Below the pieces are notes generated by a model. It was not told where the DNA came from, made no database searches, and saw only the letters and a list, made by a program, of their open reading frames with translations. From Candidatus Shapirobacteria bacterium (GTDB taxonomy: Bacteria; Patescibacteria; Microgenomatia; UBA12405), in contig JAQWEN010000001.1 in assembly GCA_028704885.1 (NCBI GenBank), positions 248,001 through 312,000 of the forward strand: DNA of 64,000 nt, in the 5' to 3' direction. A program made the translations under genes and the position numbers. This document shows, piece after piece, positions 31,118 to 38,531 of this stretch (its first letter is position 1; each line of letters starts with the position of its first letter).

Positions 31118-31933
31118 ATGAAAGATATTTTTTTTGAAGACAAAGTAACTCCAGTTAAAGGTTTGATCAGAAGATATCATGCTAGAGTTTTGGTTGAATT
31201 GACAATGAAATGTCCAATTGATTGCGAATTTTGCTTTAGAAAATGGAAAAAGGAAGAAAATAGGGAAACTTTGACTAAAAATGAAGCGGATAAAATTGTG
31301 GAATATATTTCTAAAAATAAAGAGATTACAGAAGTAATTTTTTCTGGTGGTGAACCTTTGATGGCGGTGGGCTTAATGGAATATTTAATTAAAAAATTAA
31401 AAGTTTTAGATCAAATAAAAATTTTTAGAATTCATAGTCGAGCAGTGGTGACCGCTCCCCTGCTGGTTTCGGAAAAATTTTTGAAAATTTTAAAAGGAAA
31501 ATATAAACAGATAATTTATCTTTCAATTCACATCAACAGTGATAAAGAATTAAACTCAGAAGTGGAATTAGCTATTGAAAAGATCCGAAAAACTGGGGTA
31601 ATTTTATATTCTCAATCAGTGTTTCTGAAAGGAATTAATGATTCAGTTGAAGTTTTAGAAGAACTATTTTCCAGATTAATTGAAATTGGAGTTAGACCTT
31701 ACAATATTTATCAATGTAATAAAATTGAAGGTATTGAACATTTTATAGTGCCATTAAAAAAAGAAAGAGAGATTATAACAGAACTAAGAAAAAGAATTTC
31801 CGGTTTAGCCTGTCCGACTTTGATTTTTGATGTTCCAGAAAATGCTAATAAAATTCCAGTGTCATTGGATTTTTGGGAGGACAAAAAAACAATAATTGAT
31901 TTTAATGGAAAGAAGTTTTTGATCGACGAATAA
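31118..31933 (+). CDS. epmB: EpmB/KamA-like radical SAM lysine 2,3-aminomutase
   Basis: This 271-aa radical SAM protein has the C-x3-C-x2-C cluster motif at about 32-39 (CPIDCEFCFRKW), close to the lysine 2,3-aminomutase motif ending in CxxCFR. GGEPLMA is the SAM-binding GGE motif. Near the C-terminus NKIPVSL may hold the PLP-binding lysine (compare GGKIP in KamA). EpmB isomerises lysine to beta-lysine for EpmA. I chose ATG 31118, 1 nt after the epmA stop, over a TTG at 31109. The 3' end overlaps the convergent gene by 32 nt. Confidence 0.82.
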   Translation: MKDIFFEDKVTPVKGLIRRYHARVLVELTMKCPIDCEFCFRKWKKEENRETLTKNEADKIVEYISKNKEITEVIFSGGEPLMAVGLMEYLIKKLKVLDQIKIFRIHSRAVVTAPLLVSEKFLKILKGKYKQIIYLSIHINSDKELNSEVELAIEKIRKTGVILYSQSVFLKGINDSVEVLEELFSRLIEIGVRPYNIYQCNKIEGIEHFIVPLKKEREIITELRKRISGLACPTLIFDVPENANKIPVSLDFWEDKKTIIDFNGKKFLIDE

Positions 31934-32423
31934 TATCTTGATTTTGAATGAGAAATTCCCCTGCCTTGATGATGGCTCTTAAGAGTAAATCGATTCTATC
32001 TTCGGCTTCATTTCGGGATAAATTTTGAGAAGTGCCAGGAAAATAATGAAAAATTTCGTTTCGGCCAAATTTCCAGGCGTCCCAAAGATTTTCGGCTAAT
32101 TCTTCTCCGTTTTCATGAATGTCGGATAGCTTTTGAAAAACAGAAAATCTTTTATAGCGAAGGGATGGATTTAGGGTTTTACCAACTCTGAATCGGTCAC
32201 TTTCATAATCATTTTCAGAAATTATGCCTATTTTAAGGAAAAAATCTTTTAAAAAACCTTCATAAGCTTTGGAGATTGGAGCAACAAAAAAGGCATAATC
32301 ATTAATATGATCCTCTAATTTCATTTTTAGAATAATTGTTTCAACATCAGTTAAAAGATTCTGTTGCTGCGGGGTTAAAAACTTTTTGGCTTCGTCAAAA
32401 AGTTGGGGTGATGACATAATCAT
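31902..32423 (-). CDS. HEPN-like hypothetical protein (possible RNase toxin fold)
   Basis: This 173-aa, mainly helical protein carries an R-x4-H motif (R121 to H126 in FGRNEIFHYF), the RNxxxH catalytic pattern of HEPN RNases. The helix PISKAYEGFLKDFFLKIG (about 49-66) resembles the segment seen in RnlA/LsoA-type and other HEPN toxins. No obvious antitoxin is adjacent; the upstream gene is a membrane protein whose stop overlaps this ATG (ATGA). It could be an RNase effector or a non-catalytic HEPN protein. Confidence 0.55.
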   Translation of the reverse strand: MIMSSPQLFDEAKKFLTPQQQNLLTDVETIILKMKLEDHINDYAFFVAPISKAYEGFLKDFFLKIGIISENDYESDRFRVGKTLNPSLRYKRFSVFQKLSDIHENGEELAENLWDAWKFGRNEIFHYFPGTSQNLSRNEAEDRIDLLLRAIIKAGEFLIQNQDIIRRSKTSFH

Positions 32424-32983
32424 GCTTTAGATTTTACAAGAAGAAAAAGGAAAATAGTGAAGAGAATAATAAAAACTATCAAATATTTTTTTAGAAATTT
32501 GATTGGCAATTGTTTTTCTTCTCGGGCAAAAAGCCAATCTTGAAGAAATTTGGGATTTTTGAAATAATCTTTAATTTCATCGGTTAATAAATGTAAATTT
32601 ACAGCTAAGAGAAAAGAAAGAATAAAGGTGTTTGAATAAGAATTGAAGATAAAAAAAGATATTAAAGTAAGTCCAATTTGAAAAAAATAATGATGAAAAA
32701 TTAAATTATTATGACTAGATCTGGCAGCTTTAATTAATTTATATACTGATTTGAAATCCTTGTTTTCGATGGTGGTTTTAACAATTCGACTTTCATCGGT
32801 GTTGGGTTTGCGATAAAACCAATAAATAATATGGTCAATATCTAAGAAAAAAGTGCCTAAAATTAGGCCAACTAAAAGATAAATAATTTCAATATTAGAA
32901 ACACCAAAGACAACCCAAAAAAGGGAAACTATTATAAAAACAACAAAAGCTGGTAATAGACGAAAAAGTAAATCTCGTTTCAC
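32420..32983 (-). CDS. Polytopic membrane protein with conserved Asp/His (YdjM-like)
   Basis: This 187-aa membrane protein has about four to five helices. Charged intramembrane residues in GTFFLDIDHIIYWFY, NLIFHHYFF and NLHLLTDEIKDYF recall the D/H pattern of YdjM-type membrane-bound metal-dependent hydrolases. The start is GTG at 32983, with TATCAT 6 nt upstream. It overlaps the HEPN-like gene by 4 nt. The function is not known. Confidence 0.6.
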   Translation of the reverse strand: MKRDLLFRLLPAFVVFIIVSLFWVVFGVSNIEIIYLLVGLILGTFFLDIDHIIYWFYRKPNTDESRIVKTTIENKDFKSVYKLIKAARSSHNNLIFHHYFFQIGLTLISFFIFNSYSNTFILSFLLAVNLHLLTDEIKDYFKNPKFLQDWLFAREEKQLPIKFLKKYLIVFIILFTIFLFLLVKSKA

Positions 32984-33006
32984 TAATTAATGATAGCAGA
33001 TTGGTT

Positions 33007-34230
33007 TTACTCATATCTAAGGGCTTCGATGGGAGAAAGTTTAGAAGCTTTACGAGCTGGAGCAACACCAAAGATAATACCGACGGCAGAAGAAACACCA
33101 AAGGCCAAAAGAATGGAAGAAATGGTAATTTTGGCGGGAAAGAAACTGTTAATAGCAACGGTGCCAAGGCTACCAAGAATGACACCGACCAAACCGCCAA
33201 AACAAGAAAGAATAACGGCTTCAATTAAAAATTGAATAAGAATAGCTCGAGGATAAGCACCAATAGCTTTTCGGAGACCGATTTCGCGAGTGCGTTCAGT
33301 GACAGAAACTAACATAATATTCATAATGCCAACTCCGCCAACAACCAAGGAAATAGCAGCAATACCAGTAAGGGCAATGGTTAAAACACTAATAATGGAA
33401 TTAATAGAACTTAAAAGTTGAGAACTGTCAAAAACAGAAAAGGCATCAGAATCATATTTTTCTAACATGACTTTAGTGATTTCTTTTTTAGTAGAGGCAA
33501 TTAAATCTTTATTAGGAGCTTTAACCACAAAAGTATTAATATTGTCGTTACCAGCTAGATCAGAAACAACCGAAAATGGGGCATAAACAGCATCATCGAC
33601 ACTTGGTCCACCCATAGAAGCACCTTTTTGATCAACAACGCCGATTACTTTTAGAGTTTTACCTTTGATAATAACTTTTTTGCCGATAGCGGTTGATTTG
33701 GGAAAAAGAGTTTGAGCAATTTTGTAGCCCAAAACAACGACAGGAGTTTTTTTATCATTTTCTTCATTGGTAAACCAATGGCCATTACCATCAGATGGAA
33801 CCACATTATTACTTTTACCGTATTCTTCGGTTGAGCCGTCAATTTCAGTAGTTTTTTTAATAGCGTAACTTGACTTGATATCAGCATAAGCAGCATTGAC
33901 GGGCATAATGATAGTGTTTTTAAGTTTTCGGTTAAGAAGATTAAAATCTTTTTGGGTAAAACTAGTGGTCATAGCTGTAGTCATACTGCTTTGAGAAAAA
34001 CCACCATTATCATTAAAAATTTTACCTGGACTAATAAAAATAGAATTGGCACCGAGAGCGTCAAATTGTTGGGTGACATAGTTTTTAAGACCGTTACCAA
34101 TAGAGGTGAGTAAAATGACAGAGGTAACACCGATAATAATTCCAAGTGAAGTTAAAATTGTTCGGCTTTTGTTTTTTAAAATCGATCGAAAACTGGATCT
34201 TAGAAGATCACTAAATGAAGGTTTGAGCAT
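33007..34230 (-). CDS. MacB-type ABC transporter permease
   Basis: This 407-aa permease has the MacB/FtsX architecture: an N-terminal helix (SILKNKSRTILTSLGIIIGVTSVILLTSIG), a large extracytoplasmic MacB_PCD domain (about 45-270), and three C-terminal helices with the FtsX motif TERTREIGLRKAIGAYPRAI. It exports or extracts substrates such as peptides, lipids or lipoproteins with an ATPase and an adaptor; the substrate is unknown. Its ATG overlaps the ATPase stop by 1 nt (TAATG). Confidence 0.92.
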   Translation of the reverse strand: MLKPSFSDLLRSSFRSILKNKSRTILTSLGIIIGVTSVILLTSIGNGLKNYVTQQFDALGANSIFISPGKIFNDNGGFSQSSMTTAMTTSFTQKDFNLLNRKLKNTIIMPVNAAYADIKSSYAIKKTTEIDGSTEEYGKSNNVVPSDGNGHWFTNEENDKKTPVVVLGYKIAQTLFPKSTAIGKKVIIKGKTLKVIGVVDQKGASMGGPSVDDAVYAPFSVVSDLAGNDNINTFVVKAPNKDLIASTKKEITKVMLEKYDSDAFSVFDSSQLLSSINSIISVLTIALTGIAAISLVVGGVGIMNIMLVSVTERTREIGLRKAIGAYPRAILIQFLIEAVILSCFGGLVGVILGSLGTVAINSFFPAKITISSILLAFGVSSAVGIIFGVAPARKASKLSPIEALRYE

Positions 34231-34937
34231 TATTTTTCCTCCAATATTTTACCGTCTTTAATAATAATGGTGCGGTTAGCTTGTTTGGCCAGATCCATGT
34301 CGTGGGTAACAAAAATAATGGTTCTCCCCTCTTTTTCGTTTAACTGATGAAAAAATTTCATGACTTCAGCTCCGGATTTACTGTCAAGATTACCAGTAGG
34401 TTCATCGGCAAGAATTATTTGAGGATTGTTGATTAAAGCTCTGGCGATGGCGACCCGTTGTTGTTGACCACCAGAAAGTTGAGCAGGAGTGTTAGAAGCT
34501 TTATTTTCAAGTCCTACTTTGATTAACATTTCTATTCCCATTTGATGTCTGACGTTTTTAGGAACATCTGAATAAAGAAGAGGTAATAAGACATTTTCAA
34601 GAGAAGATGTTTTGGCTAATAAATTGAATTGTTGGAAAACAAAACCTAAAGTAACATTTCTAATTTGAGCTAACTGATGTTCTTTGAGTCGAGAAATGTT
34701 TTTGCCGTTTAATAAAACTTCACCGGAAGTGGGGTTATCAAGAAGACCAACAATATGCATTAAAGTTGATTTACCAGATCCTGAGGGACCAGTAATAGAA
34801 ACAAATTCGCCTTGATGAATTTTTAAACTAACGTTATCCAGGGCGGTAAAACAATTGGTCCCAGTGGCGTAGGTTTTAGTAATATTTTTTAATTCCAAAA
34901 TAACATTGGAATTATTTTTTGATGACGATTTGGTCAT
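34230..34937 (-). CDS. MacB/LolD-type ABC transporter ATP-binding protein
   Basis: This 235-aa ABC ATPase has Walker A GPSGSGKST (about 46-54), the Q-loop in GFVFQQFNLL, signature LSGGQQQR, Walker B IILADEPTGNLDS and switch His in IIFVTHDMDLA. The DEPTGNLDS and NLLAKTSSLENV sequences are typical of the LolD/MacB group. It forms one operon with the adaptor (26-nt overlap) and permease (1-nt overlap). Confidence 0.95.
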   Translation of the reverse strand: MTKSSSKNNSNVILELKNITKTYATGTNCFTALDNVSLKIHQGEFVSITGPSGSGKSTLMHIVGLLDNPTSGEVLLNGKNISRLKEHQLAQIRNVTLGFVFQQFNLLAKTSSLENVLLPLLYSDVPKNVRHQMGIEMLIKVGLENKASNTPAQLSGGQQQRVAIARALINNPQIILADEPTGNLDSKSGAEVMKFFHQLNEKEGRTIIFVTHDMDLAKQANRTIIIKDGKILEEK

Positions 34938-35943
34938 TTTCAGTAATTCCTTCTAAAATTTCAACTTCAGTGTCAGTTTCGATTCCTATCTTGACAGTTT
35001 TTTTAATGATTTTTTTATTTTGATCGATAGTAAGGACATAATTTTGATCTTGTTCTTGAGAAATTGCTTCAATAGGTAAGGTTAAGGCATTAGAAATTTC
35101 TTTTAAAATAATATCGACATCGCCGTCCATACCTAAACGGTAAAGTAAATCTTCATTTTCTTTTGGTAATTCAAATCGAACTTCATAAACAGTTGAACTT
35201 TCTCCAATAACAGGAATAAAGGAAATATAAGTGATTTTTGATTCGAAAACTTTATCAGGAAAACTGTCGATAATAATTTTAGCCTTGTCGCCGACTTTAA
35301 TTTTAACTACATCTTCTTGATCAATTTTAGATTTGAAATAAATACTTTGAGGATCAACGACAGAAATAATATTATTGGCCGGAGTAACATTAATTCCAGA
35401 ATCTGGTTGATCAACAGCGACGACAATACCAGAGATTGGACTGAATAGATTAGAGTATTTAATGGCTAAATCACCTAATTCATAACTGGCGACAGAATTA
35501 TTAAGAGTGTTTTGTGATCTTTCAAGAATTCTTTTGATTTCAGTAGTAATGACAGAATCTTTATATTGATCGTTAGTGTCGTAAAAACTGGAGGATGTAG
35601 TTTTGTAATTATTGAAATCAATTTCAAGTTGTTTTTTTAATAAATCTTTATTGAGGCTGGCAACTGATTGATATTTTTTAACTTTATCGCCAACTTTGAC
35701 TCCAATCCAGGCTAATTGGCCACTGGTTTGAAATTTTAATTCAGCCTTGGAAGCAGCATTGATTGATCCAGCCAAAGTTATGACTTCGGTTAAATTCTTT
35801 TTTTCAGGATTAATTAAAGTTTCAGTTTTGGAGTTAAATTTTTGACTGTCGTTTTTAGCTTTGATTTTAAAGCCAATAAATAAGGCAATTAAAATAACAA
35901 CAACGACAATAATAATTTTGAAATGTTTTTTGAAAAATGACAT
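34912..35943 (-). CDS. HlyD/MacA-like membrane fusion adaptor protein
   Basis: This 343-aa protein has an N-terminal membrane anchor (about 8-26), a lipoyl/barrel-sandwich half (LTEVITLAGSINAASKAELKFQTSGQLAWIGVKVGDKVKKYQ, shown by several short motifs), a short helical hairpin, and a beta-barrel domain (VVAVDQPDSGINVTPANNI ... SIYFKSKIDQEDVVKIKVGDKAKI). This is the MacA/HlyD/RND adaptor family. In a presumed single-membrane cell it would bridge the ABC permease and the cell wall. It is first in the operon. Confidence 0.9.
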   Translation of the reverse strand: MSFFKKHFKIIIVVVVILIALFIGFKIKAKNDSQKFNSKTETLINPEKKNLTEVITLAGSINAASKAELKFQTSGQLAWIGVKVGDKVKKYQSVASLNKDLLKKQLEIDFNNYKTTSSSFYDTNDQYKDSVITTEIKRILERSQNTLNNSVASYELGDLAIKYSNLFSPISGIVVAVDQPDSGINVTPANNIISVVDPQSIYFKSKIDQEDVVKIKVGDKAKIIIDSFPDKVFESKITYISFIPVIGESSTVYEVRFELPKENEDLLYRLGMDGDVDIILKEISNALTLPIEAISQEQDQNYVLTIDQNKKIIKKTVKIGIETDTEVEILEGITENDQIVIKK

Positions 35944-35969
35944 AGAGATACTATTATACTACAGACAGG

Positions 35970-36263
35970 CTATTTCTTCTCTTTTCTTAATTCCTTTAAC
36001 TTCCACATAAAAAGTTTATATGGAGTTTTGATGGTACCGGGATTTTGATCTTTAACAAAATAACGGGCTTTTTCCAAAATATCTCTGGGAGTATTTTTAG
36101 CCAATCGAAGGTAGAGAGAACGATTTTTCCAATCATCTAATTCCTTGGCAAGATCTAAACCATAGGCTTGAAATTCATTTTTGACATATTTACCTCTTTT
36201 TTCTAAAGTTTCTTTAAATTTAAATAATTGATCACTAATTAATGTTGGTTGATTTTTGGTCAT
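35970..36263 (-). CDS. Small basic hypothetical protein
   Basis: I do not recognise this 97-aa protein. It is helical and charged (FKETLEKRGKYVKNEFQAYG ... LAKNTPRDILEKARYFVKDQ) and has a Lys-rich C-terminus (WKLKELRKEKK). There is no membrane segment. It overlaps the preceding PAP2/LssY gene by 4 nt, so it is translationally coupled to it. Nucleic-acid binding is possible but unsupported. Confidence 0.6.
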   Translation of the reverse strand: MTKNQPTLISDQLFKFKETLEKRGKYVKNEFQAYGLDLAKELDDWKNRSLYLRLAKNTPRDILEKARYFVKDQNPGTIKTPYKLFMWKLKELRKEKK

Positions 36264-37789
36264 TTGTCTTGGAGATATAGGATGTAAGCTTGGCCGTCGG
36301 TTAGGAAATTATTACCGCTTTTTTTAGTACCATAACTTAAACCAGTCATATCGATTTTTTCAGATGATTTAACGAAACCATTTTTTTCGAGATCAGACTT
36401 AAGTTCTTCTCTTTCTTTGTCGACAATTAATTCAGTGCTATGGATTGGTAAAATTAAAAAGCCTTTCTTTTGAATTGATTGATCAAAATGAGCGGTACCG
36501 ACCCAGATTGATTGACCATCTGGAGTGATAAAAGAAGTTTCCCAAAAATGAATGTGATGACGGGAACTGGCTAGATTTTCAAGGGTGGGTTTACCAAAAC
36601 CAATATCGTTGGAACGAGTGTCCCAAAAAACGGGAAGACCGGGAGTAGTAGGATAAGACTCTTTTTTAATAACAGCTTCGACTATTTTTAAACTAGTTTT
36701 AAGACTGATTTTATCTAATAAAAACCAACCAGAACTAACAAAGGCTTTATTTAAAGTTTCTTGATTGGCAATAACAATTATATTAATTGGTTCGGCGGGA
36801 GCACCAGTTATAGTTTCGCTGATTTTTGGTAGATTAGCGAATAATTTATTATCGATTTGGTTTGTTTGAATAATGGTTTTTGGATTAGAAATAACATCTA
36901 TTTGTTTTAATGGATGGGTTAAATAAAAACGTCTAATGAAAATGAAAAACAAAACAATAAGCAAAAGACTAATTTTGACAACAGTTTTATGTTTTAGATG
37001 AGGCGGATGAATAATTTTAGGGTTGAATTTTTTCTTAATATGAGAAATAGTAATAATGAGAGTTAACCAAGCTAGGCCAGAGGCAAAACTGGCTAAAACA
37101 TCTGATGGCCAATGGGCACCAAGATAAATTCTGGAAGCTCCTATTAATAGAATAAGAATTATTCCTAAAACTAAAGTTAAAATTTTAAGCCATTTTCTTT
37201 TTAAGCTTTCGAAGATAAAAAAGGTAATTAGGCCATAAAAGGCTATAGCGACAAAACTGTGACCACTAGGAAAACTATAACTATTTTCAATAACAAGAGA
37301 TTCGGCTAATGGAGGGCGTGGTCTTTCGATAATATTTTTAATAATCCAAACAAAAAGTTCACCACCAAGGACAAAAATTAAAAGGCTTCGAAAATAAGAC
37401 CATTTGCGAAGTAAAAATAAAATAATTAGAGAAAAAATAACAGCTACGGTTATAATTTCGCCTTTAGCCAAATAGGTAATAAAAAGCATGAATTGATTGA
37501 CGCCTGGGCTGCGAAAATGACTAACTAGATTTATGATTCTGGGGTCAGCTCGAACTAAAGGGTCTTGACCAATATAGTCTTGGATAATACCGAAAAATAA
37601 ATAGATAAAGAAAAAGGTAATTAAACTGCCAATGGTTAAATAAAGACCGTATTTTTCGCTGGGGGTAAGGCGTTTTTTAATAAAATTAAAAAAACGAGGA
37701 TATTTGTGGCGGAGACGTTGAACTTCAGGATCATTTTTGATGCCGTGACCAACTGATTTAAAAACTGATTTAAATATATTTTTCACCAT
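36260..37789 (-). CDS. PAP2-family phosphatase fused to LssY C-terminal domain
   Basis: This 509-aa membrane protein has an N-terminal PAP2 phosphatase domain with the three motifs: K151-x5-RP (KNIIERPRP), PSGH (174-177) and SR-x5-H (SRIYLGAHWPSD, 219-230). After a sixth or seventh helix (about 275-290) comes an LssY_C-like extracytoplasmic domain (ITGAPAEPINIIVIANQETL ... GTAHFDQS). It probably dephosphorylates a lipid phosphate such as undecaprenyl pyrophosphate or a phosphatidic acid. The start codon lies 1 nt after the 3' end of tRNA-Ala. Confidence 0.88.
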   Translation of the reverse strand: MVKNIFKSVFKSVGHGIKNDPEVQRLRHKYPRFFNFIKKRLTPSEKYGLYLTIGSLITFFFIYLFFGIIQDYIGQDPLVRADPRIINLVSHFRSPGVNQFMLFITYLAKGEIITVAVIFSLIILFLLRKWSYFRSLLIFVLGGELFVWIIKNIIERPRPPLAESLVIENSYSFPSGHSFVAIAFYGLITFFIFESLKRKWLKILTLVLGIILILLIGASRIYLGAHWPSDVLASFASGLAWLTLIITISHIKKKFNPKIIHPPHLKHKTVVKISLLLIVLFFIFIRRFYLTHPLKQIDVISNPKTIIQTNQIDNKLFANLPKISETITGAPAEPINIIVIANQETLNKAFVSSGWFLLDKISLKTSLKIVEAVIKKESYPTTPGLPVFWDTRSNDIGFGKPTLENLASSRHHIHFWETSFITPDGQSIWVGTAHFDQSIQKKGFLILPIHSTELIVDKEREELKSDLEKNGFVKSSEKIDMTGLSYGTKKSGNNFLTDGQAYILYLQDK

Positions 37790-37790
37790 G

Positions 37791-37861
37791 TGGACCTAGG
37801 CGGACTCGAACCGCCAACGACTCAGTGCGACTGAGCTGTTTTACCATTAGACTATGGGCCC
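37791..37861 (-). tRNA. tRNA-Ala (CGC)
   Basis: The minus-strand sequence folds with acceptor GGGCCCA/TAGGTCC (including the G3:U70 pair that is the alanine identity element and one C-A mismatch), anticodon stem GCTCA/TGAGT with loop GTCGCAC (anticodon CGC), and T arm GGCGG/CCGCC with loop TTCGAGT. Discriminator A73 is at 37791; CCA is not encoded. The D stem has one mismatch. Confidence 0.88.
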
Positions 37862-37874
37862 TTTTAATTAGATT

Positions 37875-38411
37875 TTAGATCGTAGAGGTTAGATCATCGA
37901 TCTTTTTAATTATTTCTGGGGTGATGTTATTTATTACAACTAACTCTTCTTTTGAAAAAGGTTGAAGAACATAATCTTCAACGGGAATATTATTTTGGGA
38001 TTTACCAATGCCGATTCTAATACGGTTAAATTGTTGAGTGTTTAAATTTTCAATGATAGATTTGATGCCATTGTGGCCGGCTGGTCCACGATCGAATTGG
38101 ATTTTATATTCGCCGACTGGTAAATCGAGATCATCATGAATTATATAAATGTCACTTGGGGAAATTTTATAAAAATTGGCAATTTTTTGAACGGTCAAAC
38201 CAGAATTATTCATGTAGTCGGTAGAGATAGCAAAAATATTTTTATTAATCCCCTGCCCGGTTTCACAAATTTGAGCTAATAAAGAAGATTTTTCAGAGAA
38301 TGAATTATTTAATTCGGATTTAACATAATTGATGATTATGTTTTGGCCTAAATTATGGCGAGTATTTTGATATTTTTTATCAGGATTGCCTAAACCAACG
38401 ATTAGTTTCAT
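37875..38411 (-). CDS. pth: Peptidyl-tRNA hydrolase
   Basis: Pth (178 aa) recycles peptidyl-tRNAs released from ribosomes. LIVGLGNPDKKYQNTRHNLG carries the catalytic His19, and DYMNNSG, IHDDLDLPVG (catalytic Asp) and RGPAGHNGIKSI are the standard motifs. I chose ATG 38411 because the family N-terminus begins MKLIVGLGNP. A TAGAAT box ends 5 nt before it. A CIRCE-like repeat (38505-38531) lies further upstream, between pth and ligA. Confidence 0.95.
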   Translation of the reverse strand: MKLIVGLGNPDKKYQNTRHNLGQNIIINYVKSELNNSFSEKSSLLAQICETGQGINKNIFAISTDYMNNSGLTVQKIANFYKISPSDIYIIHDDLDLPVGEYKIQFDRGPAGHNGIKSIIENLNTQQFNRIRIGIGKSQNNIPVEDYVLQPFSKEELVVINNITPEIIKKIDDLTSTI

Positions 38412-38468
38412 AAGATATTCTATCATCGATAAATGATGCAATTTGTTATAGATAGATGCTTATTTATA

Positions 38469-38531
38469 CCCTAAAGTAAGGGAAAAGTAAAATGAGTAGT
38501 TATTTTAGCAGTCTTAACGTTCGACTGCTAA
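38469..38531 (+). promoter_or_regulatory. CCCTAAA box plus CIRCE-like inverted repeat, copy B
   Basis: CCCTAAAGTAAGGG starts at 38469 and TTAGCAGTC-N9-GACTGCTAA spans 38505-38531, again 36 bp from box start to repeat start. The arms are a perfect 9-bp inverted repeat that differs from canonical CIRCE by one symmetrical base. The repeat overlaps the ligA stop codon and lies 94 bp upstream of pth. Confidence 0.7.
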
